In this document: piece by piece, positions 17,985 to 26,957 of the stretch | How positions within the stretch are numbered: position 1 is the stretch's first letter | Layout: the number at the start of each line of letters is the position of its first letter | Source: an uncultured Candidatus Melainabacteria bacterium | Lineage (GTDB): Bacteria; Cyanobacteriota; Vampirovibrionia; Gastranaerophilales; Gastranaerophilaceae | Direction: 5' to 3' | Assembly (NCBI GenBank): GCA_934754655.1 | Contig: CAKVIC010000008.1 | Span: 28,057 to 92,056, forward strand | DNA: 64,000 nucleotides | Made by a program: the position numbers and the translations under genes | Notes under the pieces: model-generated | The model's database searches: none | Told to the model about the DNA's origin: nothing | The model's input: only the letters and a program-made list of their open reading frames with translations

Positions 17985-18986
17985 ATGGAATTAAAGATTA
18001 AAACTGTTAATACTATGACAGGCTCTGATGGGTCACAATATGGTAAATTTACCATTGAACCTTTGGAAAGAGGGTTCGGTACGACAATCGGTAATGCTTT
18101 AAGAAGAGTATTACTTTCAAGCTTAGAAGGTACTGCAGTAACATCTTGTAGAATTGAAGGTATTACACACGAATATACAGCAATTCCGGGTGTTTTAGAA
18201 GATGTTATTGATGTTATGTTGAACCTAAAAGGTTTAGCAATCAAGACTGAATCTAAAGAACCTCAACATTTAAGAATAGATGTTGATAAACCGGGTGTTG
18301 TATTAGCAAGTGATATTCAATTACCAGCAGGCGTTAAAGTTGTAAATCCTGATTGGTTGATTTGTACAATTGCAGAAGGTGGTTCATTCCACGCTGATAT
18401 TATTGTAGAAACAGGCAAAGGATATATTGCAAATGATGTTCCGAGAGGAAAGGCTGGCGCAGCGATTGATATGTTACCTATCGATGCAACATTTATGCCA
18501 ATTAAACGTGTAAGCTATGATGTAGAAAATACACGTGTTGGTGATAGCATTGATTTTGACAAATTAACTCTTGAAGTATGGTCAAATGGAACACTAGATG
18601 TTGTTGTTGCATTGGCTCAAGCGGCAGAGTTACTAATTGAACATTTTGAACAAATTGCTGCTATTGCAGGTAAAGTTGTACACAAAGATGTTGAAGAAAA
18701 AGTTGTAGAAGAAGTTGTAGATGAAGTTGTAAATTCTGACGAACCTTCTATAACTATTGATGAATTAGAATTATCTGTAAGAGCATATAATTGTTTAAAA
18801 AGAGCAAGTATAAATTCAATGGCAGAATTGTTGAAAAAATCTGAACATGACTTGTTACACATCAAGAATTTTGGTAAAAAATCTTCTGATGAAGTTATTG
18901 AAAGATTACATCATTTCGGTTTGGATTTAGCTCCAAATCCTGAAGTTGATGAAAATGGCGTTGTTATTGAATCAACTGCAGAATAA
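17985..18986 (+). CDS. rpoA: RNA polymerase subunit alpha
   Basis: 333 residues. The N-terminal assembly domain has the FGTTIGNALRRVLLSSLEGTAV block. A Glu/Val-rich acidic linker (about 228-248) leads to the C-terminal UP-element/activator domain with SVRAYNCLKRASINSMAELL and IKNFGKKSSDEVIERL. AGGAGAG lies before the ATG. Position between rpsD and rplQ is standard. Confidence 0.98.
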   Translation: MELKIKTVNTMTGSDGSQYGKFTIEPLERGFGTTIGNALRRVLLSSLEGTAVTSCRIEGITHEYTAIPGVLEDVIDVMLNLKGLAIKTESKEPQHLRIDVDKPGVVLASDIQLPAGVKVVNPDWLICTIAEGGSFHADIIVETGKGYIANDVPRGKAGAAIDMLPIDATFMPIKRVSYDVENTRVGDSIDFDKLTLEVWSNGTLDVVVALAQAAELLIEHFEQIAAIAGKVVHKDVEEKVVEEVVDEVVNSDEPSITIDELELSVRAYNCLKRASINSMAELLKKSEHDLLHIKNFGKKSSDEVIERLHHFGLDLAPNPEVDENGVVIESTAE

Positions 18987-19026
18987 TAGACGAAAATAAA
19001 TAGTAAATATAAAAAGGAAAAGCAAA

Positions 19027-19455
19027 ATGAGACACCAAACAAAAAAGAATACGCTTGGTAAAGCGCAAGACCAAAGAAAAGCTTTGTTGCGTTCATTAGC
19101 TACTGAACTTTTAACTCACGATGAGATTAAAACTACAATGGCAAGAGCTAAAGCTCTTCAGCCTTATGCAGAAAATCTTATTACGTTAGCTAAAAAAGGT
19201 GACTTGAACTCAAGAAGACTTGCCGGAAGATATATTTATGATAAAGAAATTGGTAAGCTTATTGATACAGCAACAGGCGAATTATTTGATGCACCTCAAG
19301 AAGGTAAGAAATTAGCAAAACAAACTGTTTTAAGAAGATTATTCAGCATCGTTGGTGCAAGATATTCATCTAGAAACGGTGGTTATACTAGAATCTTCAG
19401 ATTACCTCCACGTAGAGGCGATGCGTCAGAAATGGCATTGATTCAATTGGTATAA
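19027..19455 (+). CDS. rplQ: 50S ribosomal protein L17
   Basis: 142 residues, starting MRHQTKKNTLGKAQDQRKALLRSLATELL. It is longer than the usual 115-130 residues because of a segment at about 65-100 (RRLAGRYIYDKEIGKLI and following). The C-terminal GGYTRIFRLPPRRGDASEMALIQL is typical. L17 lies near the peptide exit tunnel. AAAAGGAAAAG precedes the ATG. Confidence 0.97.
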   Translation: MRHQTKKNTLGKAQDQRKALLRSLATELLTHDEIKTTMARAKALQPYAENLITLAKKGDLNSRRLAGRYIYDKEIGKLIDTATGELFDAPQEGKKLAKQTVLRRLFSIVGARYSSRNGGYTRIFRLPPRRGDASEMALIQLV

Positions 19456-19458
19456 TTG

Positions 19459-20226
19459 ATGAGATATGCTTTAGACGTTCAATATATTGGAAAGAATTAT
19501 GCAGGTAGCCAAATTCAATTTGAAAATGGAAAAGAAACTGAAATTCCGACAATACAAGGAGAACTTGAAAAAGCAATTTGTACATTAATAGAGTCAAAGA
19601 CTCAAATAAATAAAAGACCGATAAGAACAATCTTTTCTGGAAGAACTGACAGAGGTGTTAATGCTATTGCGCAAGTTATTCATTTTGACACTGATAAAGA
19701 AATTGTTGCTTCAAGCTTTATCTACCATATAAATGAAATTTTGCCGGCTGATATTTCTGTTAATAACTTAAGACTCGTTTCAAATTCGTTTCACGCTCAA
19801 AAATCAGCAAAAAGCAGATTTTATAGATATGAGTTAATCAATAGACGCTATAAGCAAGCTTTTGATGGTGACATATTAAGAGTCAAATATGGATTAGATA
19901 TTTCAAGAATGCAAAAATCTTTGAATTATTTGTTAGGTGAACATGATTTTTCAAGTTTTAAAAGTTCCGGAACGCTAAACCCAAGCAAGATTTGTTCAAT
20001 AACTAGAGCTGAAGTTGAAAAACAAGGCGATAGAGTTTTTATTAATATTGAGGGGAATAGATTTCTTTACAATATGGTGAGAACTATAGTCGGTACTCTT
20101 CTCGAAATAGAAGGGCATGATTTGGCGCCAGAGTACATGAAAATGGTTCTGGAAGCTTGTGACCGTCGCAAGGCCGGTCAAACAGTTAGTCCTTACGGAT
20201 TAACTTTGATGAAAGTAGATTACTAA
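19459..20226 (+). CDS. truA: tRNA pseudouridine(38-40) synthase
   Basis: TruA isomerises uridines 38, 39 and 40 in the anticodon stem. The catalytic Asp is in FSGRTDRGVNA (about 60). Later blocks FYRYELINR and EHDFSSFKSSG are family-typical. 255 residues from ATG 19459, which lies 3 bp after the rplQ stop; a TTG directly after that stop is also in frame but unlikely. There is no clear Shine-Dalgarno, so translation is probably coupled to rplQ. rplQ-truA-rplM-rpsI is the cyanobacterial order. Confidence 0.96.
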   Translation: MRYALDVQYIGKNYAGSQIQFENGKETEIPTIQGELEKAICTLIESKTQINKRPIRTIFSGRTDRGVNAIAQVIHFDTDKEIVASSFIYHINEILPADISVNNLRLVSNSFHAQKSAKSRFYRYELINRRYKQAFDGDILRVKYGLDISRMQKSLNYLLGEHDFSSFKSSGTLNPSKICSITRAEVEKQGDRVFINIEGNRFLYNMVRTIVGTLLEIEGHDLAPEYMKMVLEACDRRKAGQTVSPYGLTLMKVDY

Positions 20227-20258
20227 GGTAAAATTTACCAAATGATGGAGAAATTAGC

Positions 20259-20696
20259 ATGAAAACATATTCAGCAAAACCTCTTGAAATAGAAAGAAAA
20301 TGGTATGTAATTGATGCAGAAGGAGAAATCCTTGGCAGATTGGCTACCAGAGTCGCTAATATATTGAGAGGTAAAAATAAACCTGAATACACACCAAATG
20401 TTGATACTGGCGATTTCGTTATTGTTATCAATGCTGAAAAAGTTGTTGTAACAGGTAATAAAGAAACTGATAAGATTTATTATCACCATACTGGTTATCC
20501 AGGAGGGTTGAAATCTGCATCAGTTAAAGAAATTAGAGAAAAAGATGCAACAAAATTGATTGAAAAAGCTGTAAAAGGTATGTTACAACACAATACTTTG
20601 GGTGATACTCAATTCACTAAATTAAAAGTATATTGTGGTCCTGAACATCCGCATGCTGCACAAAAACCAATCGTTTTAGAAAAGGAGGCTAAATAA
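20259..20696 (+). CDS. rplM: 50S ribosomal protein L13
   Basis: 145 residues with KTYSAKPLEIERKWYVIDAEG at the start, LGRLATRVANILRGKNKPEYTPNVDTGDFV and the YHHTGYPGG block. An early-assembly protein of the large subunit. GGAG lies before the ATG. Its stop TAA shares one base with the rpsI start. Confidence 0.98.
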   Translation: MKTYSAKPLEIERKWYVIDAEGEILGRLATRVANILRGKNKPEYTPNVDTGDFVIVINAEKVVVTGNKETDKIYYHHTGYPGGLKSASVKEIREKDATKLIEKAVKGMLQHNTLGDTQFTKLKVYCGPEHPHAAQKPIVLEKEAK

Positions 20697-21094
20697 TGGC
20701 TGATTCTAAAGAAATTATGGCAACAGGTCGCAGAAAATGCGCGATTGCGGTTGTAAAATTAGTAAAAGGCAAAGGCAGAATTTTTATTAATGGAAAAACT
20801 TTGCAAGCATACATCGGTAATATGCCTGCTGTAGAAATGATGATATACAGACCTTTGGTATTAACTGAAAATCAAGATAAATATGATGTAAGAGTTAAGG
20901 CTGTTGGTGGTGGTATTGTTGCTCAAGCGGCAGCTATCAGACATGGTATTTCAAGAGCGTTATTAAAATCTAATGAAGAATACAAAAATGTATTAAAATC
21001 AGAAGGTTTACTAACTCGTGATTCAAGAGTAAAAGAACGTAAGAAATATGGTAGAAAAAGAGCTCGTAAGAGATTCCAATTCTCAAAGAGATAA
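20696..21094 (+). CDS. rpsI: 30S ribosomal protein S9
   Basis: 132 residues: ATGRRKCAIAVVKLVKGKG near the start and the C-terminal RKKYGRKRARKRFQFSKR that reaches the P-site tRNA. The start overlaps the rplM stop by one base, and a near-perfect Shine-Dalgarno AAAGGAGG lies inside the last rplM codons. It is the last gene of the operon and is followed by a strong terminator. Confidence 0.98.
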   Translation: MADSKEIMATGRRKCAIAVVKLVKGKGRIFINGKTLQAYIGNMPAVEMMIYRPLVLTENQDKYDVRVKAVGGGIVAQAAAIRHGISRALLKSNEEYKNVLKSEGLLTRDSRVKERKKYGRKRARKRFQFSKR

Positions 21095-21110
21095 TTTTTC
21101 TAAAAGAAAT

Positions 21111-21152
21111 ACAAACAAAAAGAGTATCCAATCGGATACTCTTTTTGTTTGT
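21111..21152. terminator. Bidirectional intrinsic terminator after rpsI
   Basis: ACAAACAAAAAGAGTATCC (21111-21129) pairs perfectly with 21134-21152 around an AATC loop. The A-rich and T-rich flanks make it usable on both strands, ending the ribosomal operon and the convergent TPR gene. Confidence 0.92.
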
Positions 21153-21174
21153 CATATTTTTAATTATATAATCA

Positions 21175-21957
21175 TTAATATTTCAAAGTCTTAAGTTGAA
21201 CTTTTCTTTTAGATAAAAAATCATCTATCAATGAAGTTGATGTCTTTATGAATGGAGAATATTGTTTTGCCATATTAATATCCTCTTCATAACCATTGAT
21301 ATCTGCAATTATTTTCTTTAAATTCGCACGTTCTACATAAGCTACAGCATTAGTTTTTTTTCTAGTAATGGCATAATCCCAAACTTTTATAGCTGAATCA
21401 TACAAACCTTTTTCTTGATAAATATTTGCGATACAGGCATAGCCAATAATAGCATCCGGTGATCGTTCTAAAATATCATTACAGTAATTCATTGCATAGC
21501 GCGCATTGCCAACTTTTAAATATAATATAGAAGTTGGTAGCAAATCTAAAAAATTATCTTCACCACGCAAAAAATCATCTAAAGCGCCTTTATAGTCACC
21601 CAGTTTAAATTTAGCTTGAGCACGCGCCGTAAATACAGATTTTATAAATTGTTCTGATACAAAATCCGGAGCTGTTGACATTACGTTATCAAGTTCTCTT
21701 AAAGCATATTTATATTGATCCATTTGCAAATAATATATTGCATTGTTGTAATAATATTTATACTCATTTGCAGTATCTTTATTCACAATGTTTGCAATAA
21801 AATGTCTTGTAAAATTTCCATACAAGCATAATTGCGCAAACTTATTTCCTGGTGGAGTACAAAGCCACGCAACAAACAAAAACAACACTATAGCAACTTT
21901 TACAACCTTAGTGTCACATTCTCGCTGTAATGTGTCTTTATTAAAATCTATAATCAT
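21175..21957 (-). CDS. Membrane-anchored TPR protein
   Basis: 260 residues. One predicted transmembrane helix (about 18-36, VVKVAIVLFLFVAWLC) follows a short polar N-terminus. The rest (about 65-245) consists of TPR-like helical pairs, for example AIYYLQMDQYKYALRELDNVM and ACIANIYQEKGLYDSAIKVW. Topology of the repeats (cytoplasm or periplasm) is not decided by the sequence. No enzymatic motif is present. A GAGAG lies about 12 nt before the ATG. It converges on rpsI and shares its terminator. Function unknown. Confidence 0.8.
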   Translation of the reverse strand: MIIDFNKDTLQRECDTKVVKVAIVLFLFVAWLCTPPGNKFAQLCLYGNFTRHFIANIVNKDTANEYKYYYNNAIYYLQMDQYKYALRELDNVMSTAPDFVSEQFIKSVFTARAQAKFKLGDYKGALDDFLRGEDNFLDLLPTSILYLKVGNARYAMNYCNDILERSPDAIIGYACIANIYQEKGLYDSAIKVWDYAITRKKTNAVAYVERANLKKIIADINGYEEDINMAKQYSPFIKTSTSLIDDFLSKRKVQLKTLKY

Positions 21958-22043
21958 ATGATATAAAAATCTCTCTTTCTTTTATAATTATACAATAATT
22001 TATAAAAAAATAAAGAATAATTATAGAAATTTATTACAAATAT

Positions 22044-22202
22044 TTATATTGCTTCAAACATTTCTTTACTAACTGCACAAACTGGGCAAACCCAATCTTC
22101 AGGTAAATCTTCAAAAGCAGTACCAGCCGGAATTCCGTTTTCAGTATCTCCAATTTGAGGATCATAAACGTAATTACAAGCTTTACATAAATATTTTTGC
22201 AT
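22044..22202 (-). CDS. Rubredoxin
   Basis: A 52-residue electron carrier with one Fe(Cys)4 centre. The two knuckles are CKAC (Cys6, Cys9) and CPVC (Cys39, Cys42), and the typical YDPQIGD and FEDLPEDWVCPVC are present. AAAGGAG precedes the ATG. It lies 15 bp downstream of the flavodiiron gene on the same strand, so it is very probably its electron donor in oxygen or nitric oxide reduction. Confidence 0.97.
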   Translation of the reverse strand: MQKYLCKACNYVYDPQIGDTENGIPAGTAFEDLPEDWVCPVCAVSKEMFEAI

Positions 22203-22217
22203 AAAAAACTCCTTTGA

Positions 22218-23417
22218 CTATTTTAATGATAAAACTATTTCATTAGCCAAAATTTCAAGCTCTGCGTTTTGAGATTCTTTTAAAGAAGATTTTATTGTAA
22301 TTTCTTGTTCTATAAAAGAAGTATTTTTGATTTTTTCTAATTCTTGCTTCATAAATTTGTTACAACAAGGTGCCCAAGAACCATTTTCAATCAACGCAAA
22401 GGTTCTGTTTTGCAAATTATGTTCTACTAATATATTTATAAATGTTCGCATAGATTCAAAAATTGCATTGTAATGAGTTGTTGTTGCAAGTACGATATGA
22501 GAATATTCAAACGCATCTGCCAAAACTTTTGAACTATCTGTATAAGATATATCATAAATTTTAATATTTTTTATTCCCTTATCAGCTAATAAACTTGCAA
22601 GCTTATTAATAACAGCTTCAGTATTTCCGTGCACTGAACTATATACCAACATTACGTTTTTTTCTTCTGGTGTATATGTTGACCACAACTGATATTTTTC
22701 AACAAAATCTTTAATGTGTTCTTTTATTATGACACCGTGTAATGGGCAAATCATCTTTATATCAAGGTTTGCAGCTTTTTTTAACAATGCTTGAACTTGA
22801 TTCCCAAGTTTACCAACAATATTTGTATAATATCGTCTTGCTTCATTGATATATGAATTCCAATCTATTTCATTATCATATAAATTTCCATTTATCGCGC
22901 CAAAAGCACCAAATGCATCAGCTGTAAATAATATTTTATCGGTTTTATCATAAGTAACCATAACTTCTGGCCAATGAACCATTGGCGCCATGCAAAATAC
23001 AAGTTCATGGTGTCCGGTATTGAATGTATCATTTTCATTTACAATAACCATTTTATGCTCAATATTAAAATCAAAAAATTGAGTTATCATATTTTGAGTT
23101 TTGGTATTACAAATAATTTTCATTTCAGGATATTTTTCAACTAACAAACCTAAAACCGCAGCATGATCAGGTTCCATGTGATGAACAACAATATAATCAA
23201 GAGTTTCATCACCTAATACATGCTCAAGATTCGCATAAAATTGTAATAAGCAAGATTTATCTACTGTATCAAACAAAACATTTTTTGTATCTTTTATCAA
23301 ATACGAATTATAAGAAACTCCATCAGGAATTGGATAAATACTTTCAAATAAAGCTAAATGTCTATCTGAAGCTCCAACATAAAATAAATCATTATTAATT
23401 TTTCTTACATTATGCAT
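22218..23417 (-). CDS. Class A flavodiiron protein (oxygen/NO reductase)
   Basis: A cytoplasmic enzyme reducing O2 to water or NO to N2O in anaerobes. The metallo-beta-lactamase-like domain (about 1-250) has the diiron motif HHMEPDH with His80, Glu82, Asp84 and His85. A second His lies in PMVHWPE and an Asp in TADAFG. The flavodoxin domain (about 255-399) opens with VMLVYSSVHGNTE. The 399-residue length matches class A, without the flavin reductase tail of the cyanobacterial Flv proteins. AGGAG precedes the ATG. Rubredoxin follows. Confidence 0.95.
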   Translation of the reverse strand: MHNVRKINNDLFYVGASDRHLALFESIYPIPDGVSYNSYLIKDTKNVLFDTVDKSCLLQFYANLEHVLGDETLDYIVVHHMEPDHAAVLGLLVEKYPEMKIICNTKTQNMITQFFDFNIEHKMVIVNENDTFNTGHHELVFCMAPMVHWPEVMVTYDKTDKILFTADAFGAFGAINGNLYDNEIDWNSYINEARRYYTNIVGKLGNQVQALLKKAANLDIKMICPLHGVIIKEHIKDFVEKYQLWSTYTPEEKNVMLVYSSVHGNTEAVINKLASLLADKGIKNIKIYDISYTDSSKVLADAFEYSHIVLATTTHYNAIFESMRTFINILVEHNLQNRTFALIENGSWAPCCNKFMKQELEKIKNTSFIEQEITIKSSLKESQNAELEILANEIVLSLK

Positions 23418-23419
23418 AA

Positions 23420-23956
23420 TTATTCTCCTATTTTAACATAACCAATATAAGGTAAATTTCTGTAATAGCCTTCGTAATCAAGTCCATAGCCAACTAAAAA
23501 CTTATCATCGATTTCAAAAACGTAATAATCTGGCTCAAATGCAACTTCACGCTTGATTTTTTTATCCAATAACGAGCAAAATTTTAAATTTTTAGGCTTA
23601 AAATTATGATTTATAAAATCTACTAAGAATTTTGCAGTGTGACCTGTATCAACAATATCTTCAACGATTAAAATGTTTTTACCATTTAAATCCGGCAACG
23701 AAATATCAACAGCATTAACTTTGCCTGAAGATTTAAATCCATTACCATAGCTTGAAAGCCTTATAAATTCCATTTTTAATGGCATATCCAAATATTTAGA
23801 TAAATCTGTCATAAACATAACAGAGCCTTTTAGAACACACACTAAATACAATTCTTCATTTTTGTATTCATTATTCAAAAGTGTTGCCAATTTTTTGATT
23901 TCTGTTTGAATTTTTGTTTCATCTAATAAAATTTTTAAATCATTTTTATTAATCAT
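23420..23956 (-). CDS. hpt: Hypoxanthine phosphoribosyltransferase
   Basis: Salvages hypoxanthine or guanine with PRPP to IMP or GMP. The PRPP-binding motif is ILIVEDIVDTGHT, and the C-terminus has DKFLVGYGLDYEGYYRNLPYIG. The length of 178 residues is normal. It starts 3 bp after the tilS stop; tilS-hpt adjacency is widespread in bacteria. The flavodiiron gene follows 2 bp further on, so the flavodiiron-rubredoxin pair is likely in the same transcript. Confidence 0.95.
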   Translation of the reverse strand: MINKNDLKILLDETKIQTEIKKLATLLNNEYKNEELYLVCVLKGSVMFMTDLSKYLDMPLKMEFIRLSSYGNGFKSSGKVNAVDISLPDLNGKNILIVEDIVDTGHTAKFLVDFINHNFKPKNLKFCSLLDKKIKREVAFEPDYYVFEIDDKFLVGYGLDYEGYYRNLPYIGYVKIGE

Positions 23957-23959
23957 AAT

Positions 23960-25309
23960 TTACCTATTGTTTATTTCAATAACATGTGTTGGAGTATCAA
24001 CAACTCCTATTTTATTACTTATTCCAACTCCAATAACCCATAAAATTTCTTTTTTGTCAGTGAGTAACAAAAGATTATCTCGGTTGTGCCTTGGTATACA
24101 TTTTGAATTTAAATATTTCTTTAGCTTCATTGAACCTGACATTCCAAAAGGTGAAATCATATCGCCATCTTGTCGTGTTCTAACAGTCAATGGCATTTTT
24201 ATTTTTGATAAATCTACGTAAACAAAATTTGAAGTAGCTTCTGGAAAAACAAAAAGCTCTTTTTCTTCATATTTCTTTATTGTTAATTTTTTGTCACCAA
24301 TATAATACTCCCCTAAATCATCAATTATAACATTAATATTTTCAGAATTTTTTTTAACTTTAGGCGGAATCGTTTCAATAATTTTATTATCAACATATAA
24401 CCATAAAGAAGTTGCCAATGATAGAGTTGAACCGTTTTTTTGCGTAATATTATTTTCTATAAATTCGTAAATTTCATTAATTTTTTTATAGTCATAATCC
24501 AAATCTAATTTTTGAACAAATTCATGTAATATTCTAAATTTTACTGGTTTAGAAAGCTTCGCATACTCGACAGAGATAAGTTTTTCACCATCATAAATAT
24601 TTTTGCGCAATATTTCTAAATATTCTTCTATAATTAAATCTTCGCTCCTTGCAACTTTAGCTAAATTACAAAGCGAATCTTTTACATTTGTATTTATTTT
24701 TTCCAAAATTGGAATCACATTTAAACGTAAAAAATTTCTTTTAAATTGAATATCATCATTTGAAGAATCAAAATTTGGTATTAAATTATTTTCTTCGCAA
24801 TATTTTAAAATTTCAGTTCTTGAAATATTCAAAATTGGTCTATAAAAATAATCACGTTTTTCAGAAATTCCTTTTAATCCTACAAGACCAGTTCCTTTAA
24901 TAACCCTATACAAAACGGTTTCGGCATTGTCATCTCTATTATGAGCTGTAAAAACAGCATCAGCATCATAATATTCATAAGCATCTTCGAAAAATTCATA
25001 ACGAGCTATTCTTGCTTCATTTTCAGATTTTTTTAATGGAACTGCACCTGTTTTTGTATAAAATTCAAACCCTTTACTTGAAGCAAACAATTTACAAATT
25101 TCTTGTTCTTTTAAAGCTTCAGAACCACGCCAATTGTGATTAAAGTGCGCTGCAATTATGTTAAGCTCTTTGAATTCTTCTGTATTATGGAGTTTAGACA
25201 AAACATCAAGTAAACACATTGAATCAAAACCACCGGAAAATCCAACAATAATTGTTTTATCTTCTAATTGATATTTTTTTAAAAATTTACTAACTTCATC
25301 AATTATCAT
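23960..25309 (-). CDS. tilS: tRNA(Ile)-lysidine synthetase
   Basis: Converts cytidine 34 of tRNA-Ile(CAU) to lysidine so that it reads AUA. The PP-loop motif is GFSGGFDSMCLL (about 23-34). The following AAHFNHNWRG and TAHNRDDNAETVL are typical. The C-terminal TilS domain with VRTRQDGDMISPFGMSGSMKLKKYL is complete. 449 residues. Its ATG overlaps the stop of the upstream Clp_N gene by 4 bp (ATGA). Confidence 0.96.
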   Translation of the reverse strand: MIIDEVSKFLKKYQLEDKTIIVGFSGGFDSMCLLDVLSKLHNTEEFKELNIIAAHFNHNWRGSEALKEQEICKLFASSKGFEFYTKTGAVPLKKSENEARIARYEFFEDAYEYYDADAVFTAHNRDDNAETVLYRVIKGTGLVGLKGISEKRDYFYRPILNISRTEILKYCEENNLIPNFDSSNDDIQFKRNFLRLNVIPILEKINTNVKDSLCNLAKVARSEDLIIEEYLEILRKNIYDGEKLISVEYAKLSKPVKFRILHEFVQKLDLDYDYKKINEIYEFIENNITQKNGSTLSLATSLWLYVDNKIIETIPPKVKKNSENINVIIDDLGEYYIGDKKLTIKKYEEKELFVFPEATSNFVYVDLSKIKMPLTVRTRQDGDMISPFGMSGSMKLKKYLNSKCIPRHNRDNLLLLTDKKEILWVIGVGISNKIGVVDTPTHVIEINNR

Positions 25310-26646
25310 CTATTTAAACCCTGAATTCCATGACGAATTTCTACAGAATCAACACCCAAACTATTTAAAACTTTCATCGCGATTGATTCTGGCTCTTCTG
25401 TAATAGCTAAAAGTAAATCGACAGCTTCAATTTTTTGTTTATGCTGTTTCTTTGCTGATACCCAAGCATGTTCCAAAACTTTTTTAGCTCTCGTTGTAAA
25501 AGCAATTTCTTCATCAAAATATTCATTTCCATATCCCACAAGGTTTTCAACCATTAATCTGGCGTCTTTAATTGTGACTTCAAGCTCCGTTAAAACTTTA
25601 GCTGCAAGACTCGTTCCTTCTGCTAAAATGCCAAGCAAGAACATTTCAGTGCCTACAACATTTTTACCTATTCGCCTAGCTTCTTCTTTTGCCAATTTCA
25701 TTATTGAAATTGTTTCTGACATTTGTTTCTCGATAGGTTTTAAAATTTCTTCCTTCAAAAAATTTTCATCCAAATCAAAAGATTTTATAATATCATAAGC
25801 TAAACCTTTTTTTGTTTGCAAAAGACTTAAAATTACATGTTCAGGTTTTACTACAGAAGAACCTAATTCTTTTGCAGTTTCTAAAGCTTGATTCATAACC
25901 AAAAAGGCATTTGGTGTAAATATTATTTTTTTATCTTCAAATTCAGAATTTCTTGATTTTATTTGTGCAAGCTTTTCTTCAAACTTTGCAAAATCAATTC
26001 CATGATTCTTAAGAATTTCAACCAAAGTAGAATCACTTGACTCTAATATAGAACTTACAATTTGCTCTGTTCCTAAAATCTCATAACCAGCAGTAGAAAG
26101 CTTTGATACAGCTCTATCAAAAATCTTAGAAATTTCATCACCTTCATAAAAAGGCTCATCGATTGATACAATTTCTTCTTTTGCAATTCCTTCAGGATGT
26201 TCAAGACGCTTAATTTTTCTTTCAACAAGCTTATTTAGCATATTTTTTGCATTAGATACATCAAACCCACTTTGTTTTATAATATTTTGAATAATTGAAT
26301 TGTCAGAAGAGATTAAAACAAGAAATATATGCTCAAACAAAATATTGTTATTACCGGATTTAGAAGCTAAATCTAGAGTTTTTTTTAATAATTCTTTTAC
26401 ATCTTTACTAAAAGGAATATTGTCTATATTTTGTTCTTTTGAAAAATCCTTTTTATCAATAAAATTTTGTACGAATTCTTTATTAAGTCCGGCATAACGT
26501 AATAATTTTAATGAAACACCTTTAGCTTCACTTACCATTGTCAAAAATAAAAGTTCTGGAGTAACTTCTGAATATCCATACAATTTCGCATAATTTTGCG
26601 ATTCTGTTACAACATTAATAGCTTTTTCTGTAAAACGTTCAAACAT
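25306..26646 (-). CDS. Protein made of three Clp_N domains, no ATPase
   Basis: 446 residues. I count six Clp repeats, paired into three Clp_N-like domains: about 4-62 with 82-145, 170-225 with 245-305, and 315-370 with 378-446. Landmarks are FTEKAINVVTESQNYAKLYG, FTPNAFLVMNQALETAKELG and FTTRAKKVLEHAWVSAKKQH. No Walker motif exists, so it is not ClpC itself. In ClpC the N-domain receives substrates and adaptors. This protein might act as an adaptor, decoy or assembly factor for ClpC, like plant ClpT. The upstream GGGG gives a moderate ribosome-binding site. It overlaps tilS by 4 bp. Confidence 0.85.
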   Translation of the reverse strand: MFERFTEKAINVVTESQNYAKLYGYSEVTPELLFLTMVSEAKGVSLKLLRYAGLNKEFVQNFIDKKDFSKEQNIDNIPFSKDVKELLKKTLDLASKSGNNNILFEHIFLVLISSDNSIIQNIIKQSGFDVSNAKNMLNKLVERKIKRLEHPEGIAKEEIVSIDEPFYEGDEISKIFDRAVSKLSTAGYEILGTEQIVSSILESSDSTLVEILKNHGIDFAKFEEKLAQIKSRNSEFEDKKIIFTPNAFLVMNQALETAKELGSSVVKPEHVILSLLQTKKGLAYDIIKSFDLDENFLKEEILKPIEKQMSETISIMKLAKEEARRIGKNVVGTEMFLLGILAEGTSLAAKVLTELEVTIKDARLMVENLVGYGNEYFDEEIAFTTRAKKVLEHAWVSAKKQHKQKIEAVDLLLAITEEPESIAMKVLNSLGVDSVEIRHGIQGLNR

Positions 26647-26668
26647 TACCCCAAAACCTCATTAAAAA

Positions 26669-26953
26669 TTATTCTTCGTCATCATCATATTCTAATGTAT
26701 CGACAAATTCACAAACTCTATCAAATTCTTCATCATCTTCTATGTTTTGGAAATAACAGTCATCACCCTCTTCGACATATTCTAAGACAATAAGTTTTTC
26801 TTGCGATTCATCATCCTCTCCAATTTCATCTTGTGGGATTAATAATGCGTAAGTTTTGTTTTCAAATTCAATAATATCAAAAACTTCGCATTTGATTTCG
26901 TTGCCATCATCTCCTGTAAGACTAACAATGTTTGATTCTTCTTCTTTGCTCAT
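26669..26953 (-). CDS. DUF1292 family protein (YrzB-like)
   Basis: 94 residues, very acidic, with the core VSLTGDDGNEIKCEVFDIIEFENKTYALLIP typical of the DUF1292/YrzB family. In Firmicutes this gene sits next to yrrK (ruvX), and the same pairing occurs here. Biochemical function unknown. AGGAAAG lies before the ATG. Confidence 0.88.
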   Translation of the reverse strand: MSKEEESNIVSLTGDDGNEIKCEVFDIIEFENKTYALLIPQDEIGEDDESQEKLIVLEYVEEGDDCYFQNIEDDEEFDRVCEFVDTLEYDDDEE

Positions 26954-26957
26954 AATT

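Noticed and set aside
21175..21957. Possible role of the membrane TPR protein in pilus assembly (PilF-like)
   Set aside because: Only general TPR similarity exists, and no pilus gene is adjacent.
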